IMG/VR virus record: IMGVR_UViG_3300035162_002243
Coordinates: 1 to 64,000 of that record
Length of the DNA: 64,000 bases
Origin: a virus
Strand: one strand, 5' to 3'
A program made the position numbers and the translations under genes. Shown here one piece after another: positions 19,818-27,390 of this stretch (within the stretch, counting starts at the first letter, position 1; each line of letters begins with the position of its first letter). The notes beneath the pieces were generated by a model, which did no database searches, was not told the origin of the DNA, and was given only the letters and a program-made list of their open reading frames with translations.

Positions 19818-20500
19818 AAGTTTGACTCCTTTGCAACTTGTTTAATAACTTCGACATCGCCCGGTTGTCTTCTAAATCTTAGTGCCCAATGCTTGGGATC
19901 AAGTACCTCATATACAAAGCCTAGTTGCTCGTCATTAAACTTGCCTAACATTTCTTTTCCGCTTTTACAATTTAATAGTAACCAAGGACTTACCTTGCCG
20001 TCTTTAACATCACGTGTTACTCTGTTTAAACTTGCATATCTAAAATAGTCATTCCACGGAGAGCTAATGTCCTCGCTCCATTCCATCATAGTTTCTATTG
20101 AACGCTCAATAGCAGTTTCCATACTTTCTTTTAAAATTAATTGGTTAACATATTTTTCATACAGTTCATCGCGGCACCAGTGATCTAATTTAACTCCACT
20201 GCATACTACCCAGTCGATATACTTTTCTGTATACAAAGGTTTTACATTACTAATAAAACTTCCAAACTTAACAAATGCATTATAGTATGGGCTGTTACAA
20301 AACTGTGCATATGTTTTCTCAGTTTTGTTTCCTGCACTTAACTTATAAAATCTACCAAACGAATAAAACCCCAACTGTACACGCTTCTCATTCTTTTGCA
20401 ATGCACGTCTTTTCTTTTCGCACATATGTACAATGAGTGTTTTCTCTTTGGTGTAACTAGTTCCGCAGTATTCACACTTGTATGGTTTAGATGTTGACAT
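19814..20500 (-). CDS. C2H2 zinc-finger protein (228 aa)
   Basis: The N-terminus contains CEYCGTSYTKEKTLIVHMC (residues about 9-27), a C-x2-C...H-x-C type zinc finger, followed by about 200 residues without a named domain (YSFGRFYKLSAGNKTEKTYAQF, WVVCSGVKLDHWC). Such proteins occur in marine T4-like phages, function unknown; binding of nucleic acid is plausible. I start it at 20500 (MSTSKPYKC), since the longer frame overlaps the preceding gene. The end overlaps the next start (ATGA). Confidence 0.65.
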   Translation of the reverse strand: MSTSKPYKCEYCGTSYTKEKTLIVHMCEKKRRALQKNEKRVQLGFYSFGRFYKLSAGNKTEKTYAQFCNSPYYNAFVKFGSFISNVKPLYTEKYIDWVVCSGVKLDHWCRDELYEKYVNQLILKESMETAIERSIETMMEWSEDISSPWNDYFRYASLNRVTRDVKDGKVSPWLLLNCKSGKEMLGKFNDEQLGFVYEVLDPKHWALRFRRQPGDVEVIKQVAKESNL

Positions 20501-20942
20501 CTTTTTTATCGATCCCATAGTCTGCGGCAAGCGCGAAGATTTCTTTTTTTGTAGATATTCTAGCAAGTAATTCCACCTCATCTGTTTTCATATTCGGAAA
20601 CATCTTCATTAAGTACTTTACACTCTTGGAGTTATCGCCTGTTTTCTTTTTGTATCCAATCCACTCGTGATACATAATATTTTTAGTGTTGCCGCTCAAA
20701 CAAAGCAACTGCCATAATAATTTTTTATGTTTTTGTAATGTGTAGAAGTGTTTGTTGTAGTATTCGTTTGTTTTAAATACTGCAAGTTCTTGTGAATCTC
20801 TATTACTCTTTACACTGCTAACATATCTGTTAAGCAAGAAGAAACTAACTTGTTTGCGTTCTTCATCAGATAGTTCGTCCCAAACTTCTAAGGCGCCCAT
20901 GTCAATTGCCGCAAGTATATCTTTAATTGGAAGTTTACTCAT
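20487..20942 (-). CDS. Conserved hypothetical protein (151 aa)
   Basis: 151 aa, alpha-helical. N-terminal pattern MSKLPIKDILAAIDMGALEVWDELSDEERKQVSFFLLNRYVSSV then TNEYYNKHFYTLQKHKKLLWQLLCL is shared with a family in marine T4-like phages. Given its place at the head of an operon it might be a replication accessory, for instance a clamp-loader small subunit (gp62-like), but no motif proves it. Its promoter at 20977-21005 gives a 28-base leader with GGTGG before the ATG. Confidence 0.6.
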   Translation of the reverse strand: MSKLPIKDILAAIDMGALEVWDELSDEERKQVSFFLLNRYVSSVKSNRDSQELAVFKTNEYYNKHFYTLQKHKKLLWQLLCLSGNTKNIMYHEWIGYKKKTGDNSKSVKYLMKMFPNMKTDEVELLARISTKKEIFALAADYGIDKKDVNI

Positions 20943-20976
20943 AATATGCCACCGTATTGCTTCTGTATTGTATTAT

Positions 20977-21005
20977 ATTATAACTGAGATCTTTGAAGAA
21001 GTCAA
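20977..21005 (-). promoter_or_regulatory. Early-type promoter of the deformylase operon
   Basis: GTGGTTGACT with TTGACT at 21005-21000, 17-base spacer, TATAAT at 20982-20977. Drives the operon from the 151-aa gene to the mini-DnaE gene. Confidence 0.85.
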
Positions 21006-21040
21006 CCACTAATTTGTTTGCAATTACCAATTGATTAATT

Positions 21041-21715
21041 TTAAGTTCGCTCATTCCATGCCTTTAAGTCTTCAGGTGAATTAATTTCAATGCCATTAAA
21101 TTCTACACAACTGCAACCTATATCCCAACCAGCTTTAAGCCAACGCAACTGTTCTAGTTTTTCAACCTGTTCTTCTTGTGTAACTTCCATGCCTCTATAG
21201 AATAGTAACGGATTGCGTTTGTATCCGTAAACTCCTAAATGCCAATGTCCGTATCCAGTTAGTCCTCTACCAAACCACAGAGCTTTGTCACCAGCACGTA
21301 CCATCTTAACCGAGTTAGGATCGTCTTGCATTGCTTTAGGCATTTCTGCGTATACTGTGCTTATTTGATAATACTTGAGCCATTCTACACAACGTTCAAT
21401 CATTTGTAGTGTTACGTCAGGCATATCGCCTTGTACATTAATAAATTGATCGTACTCATTAAAGAAGTCGTTCTGTATTGCGCCTGCAACACGCTCTGTG
21501 CCGTTGTCGTACTCTTTTTGGTCAATCCAACATTTATCCGAACCAAACAAATTAAAGATACGCATGTCATCAGTAAGCACATATGTTGGTATCTTAGACG
21601 CAACACAAGCGTCATACACACGTTTAATCATAGGAACGCCATCTAACATAGCTAGTGGCTTTCCAGGAAAGCGTGTGCTTGCATACCTAGCAGGTATAAG
21701 GATAGCAGTATTCAT
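21041..21715 (-). CDS. kdsB: CMP-Kdo synthetase (3-deoxy-manno-octulosonate cytidylyltransferase, 224 aa)
   Basis: Activates Kdo with CTP to CMP-Kdo, donor for lipopolysaccharide core and capsule. Signatures: IPARYASTRFPGKPL (residues 7-21, CTP-binding loop), NGTERVA (about 71-77), NVQGDMP (metal/CTP site) and a C-terminal EKLEQLRWL. 224 aa compared with about 245 usual. Overlaps hemE by four bases (ATGA). The kdsA gene sits two genes upstream, so the phage supplies two consecutive-pathway enzymes of Kdo activation; the phosphatase KdsC and the isomerase KdsD are not seen in the window. Confidence 0.92.
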   Translation of the reverse strand: MNTAILIPARYASTRFPGKPLAMLDGVPMIKRVYDACVASKIPTYVLTDDMRIFNLFGSDKCWIDQKEYDNGTERVAGAIQNDFFNEYDQFINVQGDMPDVTLQMIERCVEWLKYYQISTVYAEMPKAMQDDPNSVKMVRAGDKALWFGRGLTGYGHWHLGVYGYKRNPLLFYRGMEVTQEEQVEKLEQLRWLKAGWDIGCSCVEFNGIEINSPEDLKAWNERT

Positions 21716-22689
21716 TTAAATCGCTCCCTTACCATATCTACAAACAGCTTTACATTTTCTTCAGGTGTAGTTTTTTGGATGCCGTGACCAAGTCCACATA
21801 TCCATCCTGTACGATCAACAGTTTCCATTTTATCTAAAAACAAATTAATTTCTTTCCTGCATTCCATAGTCGATGATAGTAGCATTAACTTTTCATCAAA
21901 GTTGCCCTGTACAAATCCAGTTGTGTACTTTTTCATAGTTTTTGTAATATCAACTCCGCTATCAATGCCAATTCCCTTCCATTCCATTTTAAGTAAAGAA
22001 GGCATACATTTAGGATTTAAATGCTGTGTATAATATCCAACGTTGGCCATTATCATAGACTGTAATAATTCTTTGTAATGATCTTTAAAGAACCCTTCAC
22101 TCATATTACCTACACCGCTATCAAGTATCATAACTTTTTCAGCGCCTGCTCGTAACTGTAAATGTATATTACGGTTCAGCAACGGAATAATAACTTCACG
22201 CAAGTATTCTACTTTAAACTTAGTACTTGTTTTTTGTTTACCAGTTGCATAATTTAATAGTGTCCACGGACCGCCTACAAATCCAATAAGACTTTTGTTA
22301 GAAGGCAACATTTCTTTTGTTGCAGTAATAGCACGACTTTGAAAATCCATATGTTCAATTGCGGCTTCTACATCCATGTGATTTTTATAATTCTCTTCTG
22401 TAAGTAGCCATTCAAACTTTGGACCCGGGTCAAACTTTAGAGGAATACCTAATCCTTCAATAGGAAAAAGTATGTCACTAAAAAGTATTGCAATGTCAAA
22501 ATCAAATTGGTTAATTGGTAGCATTGCAACCTCTGCGGCTACTTTAGGCAACTTACACATTTGTTCAAATGTAAAATTTTGCTTTAGTTCCATGTAACCT
22601 TTTTGATATCGTCCGGCCTGCCGCATCATCCAAATTGGAGGAGTTGGCTGTTCTACTCTGTTACAAGCATTTTCAAATAGTTTATTCAT
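21712..22689 (-). CDS. hemE: Uroporphyrinogen decarboxylase-like protein (325 aa)
   Basis: Matches HemE, which decarboxylates uroporphyrinogen III to coproporphyrinogen III in haem and chlorophyll synthesis. Signatures: PIWMMRQAGRYQ (residues 18-29, both substrate-binding Arg), FDIAILFSDIL (about 63-73, catalytic Asp), FVGGPWTLLNYATG (the conserved Tyr) and the C-terminal GLGHGIQKTTPEENV (conserved His). Length 325 aa compared with about 350. Full motif set argues for an active enzyme. It lies between kdsB and kdsA with short overlaps. Haem enzymes are rare in phages; the benefit is unclear. Confidence 0.88.
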   Translation of the reverse strand: MNKLFENACNRVEQPTPPIWMMRQAGRYQKGYMELKQNFTFEQMCKLPKVAAEVAMLPINQFDFDIAILFSDILFPIEGLGIPLKFDPGPKFEWLLTEENYKNHMDVEAAIEHMDFQSRAITATKEMLPSNKSLIGFVGGPWTLLNYATGKQKTSTKFKVEYLREVIIPLLNRNIHLQLRAGAEKVMILDSGVGNMSEGFFKDHYKELLQSMIMANVGYYTQHLNPKCMPSLLKMEWKGIGIDSGVDITKTMKKYTTGFVQGNFDEKLMLLSSTMECRKEINLFLDKMETVDRTGWICGLGHGIQKTTPEENVKLFVDMVRERFK

Positions 22690-23461
22690 ATTGATATTTA
22701 ACTATATCTGCTACTACTTTTTCAAAGTCATCTAGTCGTAACATGTTAGGTCCGTCACTTGGTGCATTGTCCGGGTTAGGGTGTACTTCTAGAAAGAAAT
22801 TCCTAATACCCAAAGCACTACCTGCGCGACATAGACCAGGAACGTAATCCCTATTGCCACCGCTACTGCTTCCGTTGCCGCCAGGTTTCTGTACGCTGTG
22901 TGTGGCATCAAGTACAACAGGATAATCATAATTATTAAGCATGTAGTCCAAGCCAGTAAAATCAACGACCAAAGTATTATATCCAAAACTAGTTCCTCTC
23001 TCGGTTATCCAAACCTCTTTAGCACCTTCTGTCTTAGTTAATATACCCTTCATATCCCACGGTGCAAGGAACTGTCCTTTTTTAATATTAACAATCTTAT
23101 CTGTTTCACAAGCCGCTTGTAACAAGTCAGTTTGTCTACAAAGGAATGCAGGAATTTGTAATACATCTACACACTCATTAAAGTACGTTGTGATCATTTC
23201 AATTTGATCAATATCGTGTACATCTGTTAGTGTTTTAACACCATGCACTTCTTTAATTAGCTTAAAGTCATTTAGAGTGTTAGCAAGTCCTACACCTCGT
23301 TTATTACCTAGGCTAGAACGATTTGCTTTATCGAAACTTGCTTTAAAGATATATTCTACACCGTGTTTGTCGCATATTGCTTTACACTTCTCTGCAATAT
23401 GTGATGACTGACTTAATGACTCATGCTGGCACGGTCCTGCTATAATTCTCAGTTGATACAT
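22682..23461 (-). CDS. kdsA: Kdo-8-phosphate synthase (259 aa)
   Basis: Condenses phosphoenolpyruvate with arabinose-5-phosphate to Kdo-8-phosphate. Signatures: AGPCQHES (residues 8-15), KASFDKANRSS (40-50), TDVHDIDQ, DVLQIPAFLCRQTDLL, KKGQFLAPWDM, TERGTSFGYNTLVVD, DATHSVQKPGG and EVHPNPDNAPSDGPNML: the complete family set. 259 aa is slightly short of the usual 280. The start at 23461 follows AAAGGAAAAACAA; a longer frame to 23506 runs through a hairpin region and lacks a ribosome-binding site. Overlaps hemE by eight bases. Confidence 0.95.
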   Translation of the reverse strand: MYQLRIIAGPCQHESLSQSSHIAEKCKAICDKHGVEYIFKASFDKANRSSLGNKRGVGLANTLNDFKLIKEVHGVKTLTDVHDIDQIEMITTYFNECVDVLQIPAFLCRQTDLLQAACETDKIVNIKKGQFLAPWDMKGILTKTEGAKEVWITERGTSFGYNTLVVDFTGLDYMLNNYDYPVVLDATHSVQKPGGNGSSSGGNRDYVPGLCRAGSALGIRNFFLEVHPNPDNAPSDGPNMLRLDDFEKVVADIVKYQYE

Positions 23462-23488
23462 TTGTTTTTCCTTTATAAGAAGCAGTGG

Positions 23489-23511
23489 CGAGTGTGGCAT
23501 TGCCACACTCG
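23489..23511. repeat. Perfect 11-bp inverted repeat upstream of kdsA
   Basis: CGAGTGTGGCA (23489-23499) and TGCCACACTCG (23501-23511) separated by one base. It would form a very stable hairpin in the mRNA between the H1-like gene and kdsA. No T-run follows on either strand, so it is more likely an mRNA-processing or attenuation element than a terminator. Confidence 0.6.
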
Positions 23512-23533
23512 TATAGTAATGCCCATTATAGGT

Positions 23534-23788
23534 TTACTGCGTTACTGCTTTTGCTTTAGCTCGTGCTTCGCGTTGCTTAATAGCAGTTGGCGTCATACTT
23601 AGTTCGCCTTTTTTCTTGCCACCAGTTTTGGCCGGTGCTTTGGCTTTGGCTTTAGCTTTGGCTGGTGCTTTTGCTTTAGCTTTAGCTGGTGCTTTAGCTG
23701 GTGCTTTTGCTTTTACTTCAGTTACTGGGCGTTCTTCTACTTCGTCAATCACACTCCAACCGAACATACCTTTGATCCAATTTAGCAT
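23534..23788 (-). CDS. Histone H1-like Lys/Ala/Pro-rich protein (84 aa)
   Basis: 84 aa. Residues 1-19 form an amphipathic start (MLNWIKGMFGWSVIDEVEE); residues 25-56 are a low-complexity run of KAPAKAKA-type repeats as in the C-terminal tail of histone H1 and bacterial H1-like proteins; the end is again basic with alternating KA. Such tails bind nucleic acid non-specifically, so DNA compaction or virion DNA neutralisation is plausible. The ribosome-binding site AAAGGAGTAAAG is good. Repeat-rich DNA may change length between relatives. Confidence 0.75.
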   Translation of the reverse strand: MLNWIKGMFGWSVIDEVEERPVTEVKAKAPAKAPAKAKAKAPAKAKAKAKAPAKTGGKKKGELSMTPTAIKQREARAKAKAVTQ

Positions 23789-23800
23789 ACTTTACTCCTT

Positions 23801-24157
23801 TTATTTTTTAGTTTCGGTGCCACTAGTACGACGAACAATATCATCGTGATTAAATTCAGCCCAGTATAGTTCAAAAGCGACACCGTCTTCTAAACCTTCA
23901 AACTGGTGAATCTTGCCTGGCTTCACTTGCGTAAAGTCTCCTGCTTCAAGAATAGTTTCATCAACTAGTCCTTGATCATCTTGCCAAACTCGAACAATCA
24001 TCTTGCCCGATTCAACAAAGAATCCGTTCCATTTAAATTCATGCTCGTGTTCTGAACATTTGTATCCTGCTTTGTATTCAATACGGTGAAACTCTAGTAC
24101 ACCGTTTGCGTGAACCAACTCTGTTGATCCCCAAATTTTTCCTGCTTTGATTCCCAT
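23801..24157 (-). CDS. Cupin-domain protein (118 aa)
   Basis: Single cupin barrel: HEHEFKWNGFFVESGKM (residues about 37-53) supplies His/Glu metal ligands, and GDFTQVKPGKIHQFEG (about 78-93) the second motif with a His. Family members range from metabolic enzymes to sugar isomerases; the closeness to kdsA and hemE suggests small-molecule chemistry. The start at 24157 follows the upstream stop by one base; an alternative ATG at 24175 overlaps that gene. Confidence 0.75.
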   Translation of the reverse strand: MGIKAGKIWGSTELVHANGVLEFHRIEYKAGYKCSEHEHEFKWNGFFVESGKMIVRVWQDDQGLVDETILEAGDFTQVKPGKIHQFEGLEDGVAFELYWAEFNHDDIVRRTSGTETKK

Positions 24158-24158
24158 C

Positions 24159-24665
24159 TTACAATAATTCTCCATATTTAATTACTTCTGTTTGTCTTGT
24201 GATGTCTTTAATGAAAAATGCACATAGTGGTTCATCACATGTTTCAAGTGGGATGCTTAGTAGCTGTCCGTTCCGCATTTTAGGGAAGTACCACTTCACA
24301 TCATTATAATAATTAATTACCTGCACTTCAGCAAATTCTGCCTTAAAGCTGGCCATAGGATTAAACAAAAATGCTTCAAATCCTCTATCGCCAATACTTG
24401 TTAGTGGCAAGATTTCTAAATCGTTTCCGCTGTCACTACATCCAACAGCAATATGCCAGTCAATTGGCATTTGTACTTCTACTGTGCCAATCCTCAATAC
24501 TACACTAGGTGAACTAAATGATTCTAAAAAGATCAACGGTATAAAAAAGAAATCAGGAACATCAGGATTGCTGTTATCCAGTACACTAAATCTTATGTCT
24601 TCTTCAATTGTGTCTGGTAATGTGTTTAAGTCCAGCGCCTTATTTTCTAATGTTAAAATTTGCAT
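24159..24665 (-). CDS. Conserved hypothetical protein (168 aa)
   Basis: 168 aa, mostly beta with aromatic clusters (PDFFFIPLIFLESF, PIDWHIAVGCSDSG, DVKWYFPKMRNGQLLSIPL). It sits directly after uvsW; relatives occur beside uvsW in marine T4-like phages. Function not assigned; a DNA- or replisome-associated factor is only a guess from position. Starts three bases after the uvsW stop, without a clear Shine-Dalgarno, so probably coupled. Confidence 0.6.
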   Translation of the reverse strand: MQILTLENKALDLNTLPDTIEEDIRFSVLDNSNPDVPDFFFIPLIFLESFSSPSVVLRIGTVEVQMPIDWHIAVGCSDSGNDLEILPLTSIGDRGFEAFLFNPMASFKAEFAEVQVINYYNDVKWYFPKMRNGQLLSIPLETCDEPLCAFFIKDITRQTEVIKYGELL

Positions 24666-24668
24666 AAT

Positions 24669-26186
24669 TTAATTCCAGTCTATTTTTTCGATTGTAAACG
24701 GGTACTCTGCTTCTTTGTAAAATTTCTTACGCTGAGTTAGATGTCGCTTCGCGTACTTGCATGTTGATGTCAAGTCCCATATTTGTACGAAGTCTTTGTC
24801 TTTCGCAATACGAACTCCACGTCCGATTGATTGTATTACTCTTACGAAACTCTTTCCAGGCTCAAGCAGAACCATGTTAAAGATGCGTGGTATATTAAGG
24901 CCTACTGCCGCAACACCGTATGTCGCAATAATAACTTCATTAGTGCCTTCTTTAATTGTGTCGTAAGTTTGTTTCCTGTCCTTTACTTTTACTGCACCGC
25001 TTACAAACGTGCTGTTAGGTATTAGTTCTGCTAACATTTGTCCTGCACTAATCCTGTCTACTAGTATTAGCGTGTTACCTGATTGCGAAACTTGATTCAT
25101 CATTTTAGCAATATATGTTAGTCTTGCTTCATTTGTTGTTAGATACTTTAGTTCGCTTTGGTAATCACTGTGTGCCACTGTGTCTATTAGTTGACATACG
25201 TTAACATGACATTTTGATAATACACCTTTGTCTTGTAATGACTTAGCACTGATGCTACCAATTACTGGACCTAGACTTGCATGAATACTTTCAAACTCAA
25301 ACTTCTCTCTAGGCACAGTGCCTGTTAGTCCCCAACGTATTGGAGCATTCTTTAAGTTGCGAGTAAGCAAGTTCTTAAGAACTTCTGCTTTTGCCATGTG
25401 TACTTCGTCGACAATAACTGTGCTTACACCATCTAGAAACTCTGCTAGTGATAACACTGCTGAGCCATCTTTGTGCTTCTTGTCAAGTATATTTAAACTT
25501 TGCCAAGTGCAAATAGTGTGAGTCTTACCTAGGTTCTTTCTGTCGCCGAAGTACACACCAACATCAAGCCCACAGTTAATATAGTCTTCTTCAGTTTGTT
25601 CTACTAACGACTTGTTAGGAACAATAACTAGACTACGACCGTAAGGCTCAGTTATATGTGATAAGGTTGCTGTGGTAATTGTTTTACCTGCGCCAGTAGC
25701 AATCTGTTGCAGGCTTTGCGGGTTATCAAGGAAGTTGTTAATAGCTTCCACTTGATAGTCACGCAATATAATTTCAGTGCCTTCTACAGGATGCCCTTCA
25801 GGCCATACTACACCTTGGTCTGCCCAATAGCGTTCTGTAACAGGAGTAAAGTCTAAACTAATAGGATGCCTGCGATCATCAATAGCTGTAATTTGCACAT
25901 CATTGCGTTCTAGTACTCCTTGTACTACGTCAAGATGGTTGACATATCCTGTGCCGCCAATACCAAAGAAAGCAACCTTGCCATCCCATCGTCCTAGCTT
26001 ATACTGAGGCATGTGCTTTGCATACGGCACTTCGAACTTTAGTGCGGCTGAAATCTTGCGCCGCATGTCTACATCAAGTCCTTCTAACTTAATGTTTACT
26101 TCATCTTCAATAATTAATTTACACGAACGCACGTATGTATTTCCTCTCGTTTCGATCCCAAAGTCCACCAACTGCAATATTGTCAT
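24669..26186 (-). CDS. uvsW: ATP-dependent DNA/RNA helicase UvsW (up to 505 aa)
   Basis: Superfamily 2 helicase that in T4 unwinds branched DNA and R-loops, ending origin-dependent replication. Motifs: LRDYQVEAINNFL (residues about 141-153, Q-type motif), ATGAGKTIT (Walker A, 163-171), VDEVHMAKA (DEVH box, about 265), LTGTV (motif III), then ATYGVAAVGLNIP and QSIGRGVRI (motif VI). The N-terminal YKLGRWDGK block matches the UvsW DNA-binding domain. Two starts are possible: ATG at 26186, which overlaps the upstream gene by 68 bases, or GTG at 26132, preceded by GAGAGG and overlapping it by 14 bases. The second looks better. Confidence 0.95.
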   Translation of the reverse strand: MTILQLVDFGIETRGNTYVRSCKLIIEDEVNIKLEGLDVDMRRKISAALKFEVPYAKHMPQYKLGRWDGKVAFFGIGGTGYVNHLDVVQGVLERNDVQITAIDDRRHPISLDFTPVTERYWADQGVVWPEGHPVEGTEIILRDYQVEAINNFLDNPQSLQQIATGAGKTITTATLSHITEPYGRSLVIVPNKSLVEQTEEDYINCGLDVGVYFGDRKNLGKTHTICTWQSLNILDKKHKDGSAVLSLAEFLDGVSTVIVDEVHMAKAEVLKNLLTRNLKNAPIRWGLTGTVPREKFEFESIHASLGPVIGSISAKSLQDKGVLSKCHVNVCQLIDTVAHSDYQSELKYLTTNEARLTYIAKMMNQVSQSGNTLILVDRISAGQMLAELIPNSTFVSGAVKVKDRKQTYDTIKEGTNEVIIATYGVAAVGLNIPRIFNMVLLEPGKSFVRVIQSIGRGVRIAKDKDFVQIWDLTSTCKYAKRHLTQRKKFYKEAEYPFTIEKIDWN

Positions 26187-27354
26187 ATACTATACGCAGA
26201 TCGGTGTGTTCTGCATACTGTGATACGTTATTAAAAGTTAACTGCATAGTTTCAAATGACACTGTACAGCTAGGAACCCATTGGGATTTTAGTATTGGCT
26301 TAGGTAACTTGTTATTACTAATATACACTACTTTTGTATTTTTGTCAAGAGGATTATTTAAATTCTCCTTCTTAATGTATTCATTAAACGGATCAGCACC
26401 GTCCTTTCTAAACCATACAGTCATTTGTTCACTAGGCAAAATATACTTGAGTGCGCTGTGCATTGCTAATAGCTGATCGCTGGCTTTGTTGGGAGTTAAC
26501 ACTACTAGTATTGGAAATCTATTAATTTCTAATAATGCAGATGCAACAGTGTCCAATGTTGTTTGTTTTTTATCTATAAGAAAAACTGCATGATCTCTAT
26601 TAATAATTTGTTGTGATAGCGTACTATAGCTTTGAACACTTGGCTCAACATTATTCATATCAAAATAATGCAATCCGTACAAGTAGCGTCTTTCGTAGTA
26701 CAATGCTAAGGTGTCTTTTGTACATTCGCCTAATGTTTCTGTTAATGTATTAACAGCGTCTTGTGGAATATTTTTAATATCATATCCATATACTCCGGGA
26801 ATGTAATCAGCTTTATTATCTTCATATATTAATAACTGATTATAGATTTCAATAATGTCGTCATGTATAACAAACTTAGTTTCAAATCTATTTGCAATTT
26901 CAACTAACTTAAACACGTTACTTGGAGTAAAAGGAAAACAATGTGTGTTGTCTTTATACGAGTGTTCGTTTATGTTTAAATGGTCTATTCCGCGAAGTTC
27001 TTCAATGCGACTAATAATCTTTTTTGAGAAAGGAAATCTAATGCCAAGTACAGCCTCATCTTTGTAATCTAGTATTTTAAGCCAATGCGATCTGTCAATC
27101 TCTCGCAACTCGTGCTTTAATTGACTGGCCGCATATGCAACATTGACATCTCTTTTTTCAAATTGATCAATGTATTGAAGTAGTTTAGTTTTAACTAACT
27201 CATACTGCCTATCAGTCAATGCTATTTGCTTTCTTAACTGATTGTTAATACTATTCAATATACCTATGTCAGATTTATCAATTACAAATTCTTCATCAGG
27301 AAATAGTAAGTATGCTAAACAGTCTTCGCATGTGAGTGGTTTTTCTATTGTCAT
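26119..27354 (-). CDS. Conserved protein upstream of uvsW (411 aa)
   Basis: 411 aa, unknown function, found next to UvsW in marine T4-like phages as far as I recall. N-terminal CEDC pair (residues 9-12), helical middle, and a second half with ILVVLTPNKASDQLL and a KVVYISNNKLP strand reminiscent of an inactive helicase or RecA-like fold, without Walker A. Its promoter (27362-27390) puts TATAAT only seven bases before the ATG and there is no Shine-Dalgarno: likely leaderless. It heads the operon that carries uvsW, kdsA, hemE and kdsB. Confidence 0.65.
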   Translation of the reverse strand: MTIEKPLTCEDCLAYLLFPDEEFVIDKSDIGILNSINNQLRKQIALTDRQYELVKTKLLQYIDQFEKRDVNVAYAASQLKHELREIDRSHWLKILDYKDEAVLGIRFPFSKKIISRIEELRGIDHLNINEHSYKDNTHCFPFTPSNVFKLVEIANRFETKFVIHDDIIEIYNQLLIYEDNKADYIPGVYGYDIKNIPQDAVNTLTETLGECTKDTLALYYERRYLYGLHYFDMNNVEPSVQSYSTLSQQIINRDHAVFLIDKKQTTLDTVASALLEINRFPILVVLTPNKASDQLLAMHSALKYILPSEQMTVWFRKDGADPFNEYIKKENLNNPLDKNTKVVYISNNKLPKPILKSQWVPSCTVSFETMQLTFNNVSQYAEHTDLRIVYDNIAVGGLWDRNERKYIRAFV

Positions 27355-27361
27355 ACTTACT

Positions 27362-27390
27362 ATTATACATGATTATAACTTAGAAGTCAA
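27362..27390 (-). promoter_or_regulatory. Early promoter of the uvsW-kds operon (AACACTTGAC class)
   Basis: AACACTTGACT with TTGACT at 27390-27385, 17-base spacer, TATAAT at 27367-27362. Overlaps the end of the glycan cluster. Confidence 0.9.

Noticed and set aside
20487-20942. Firm assignment as clamp-loader small subunit gp62
   Set aside because: Position is suggestive but no residue pattern is diagnostic; left as conserved hypothetical.
21412-21646. Open frames on both strands inside kdsB
   Set aside because: Shadows of the kdsB frame; no start signals and no family resemblance.
23489-23511. Inverted repeat before kdsA read as a terminator
   Set aside because: It lies within an operon and has no T-run; left as a repeat with unknown role.
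23534-23788. Repeat region considered as a CRISPR or other DNA repeat array
   Set aside because: The repeats are in-frame codons of a Lys/Ala/Pro-rich protein, with no spacers.
23616-23849. Ala/Leu-rich plus-strand frame opposite the H1-like gene
   Set aside because: Mirror of the KAPAKAKA repeats; no ribosome-binding site and no promoter.
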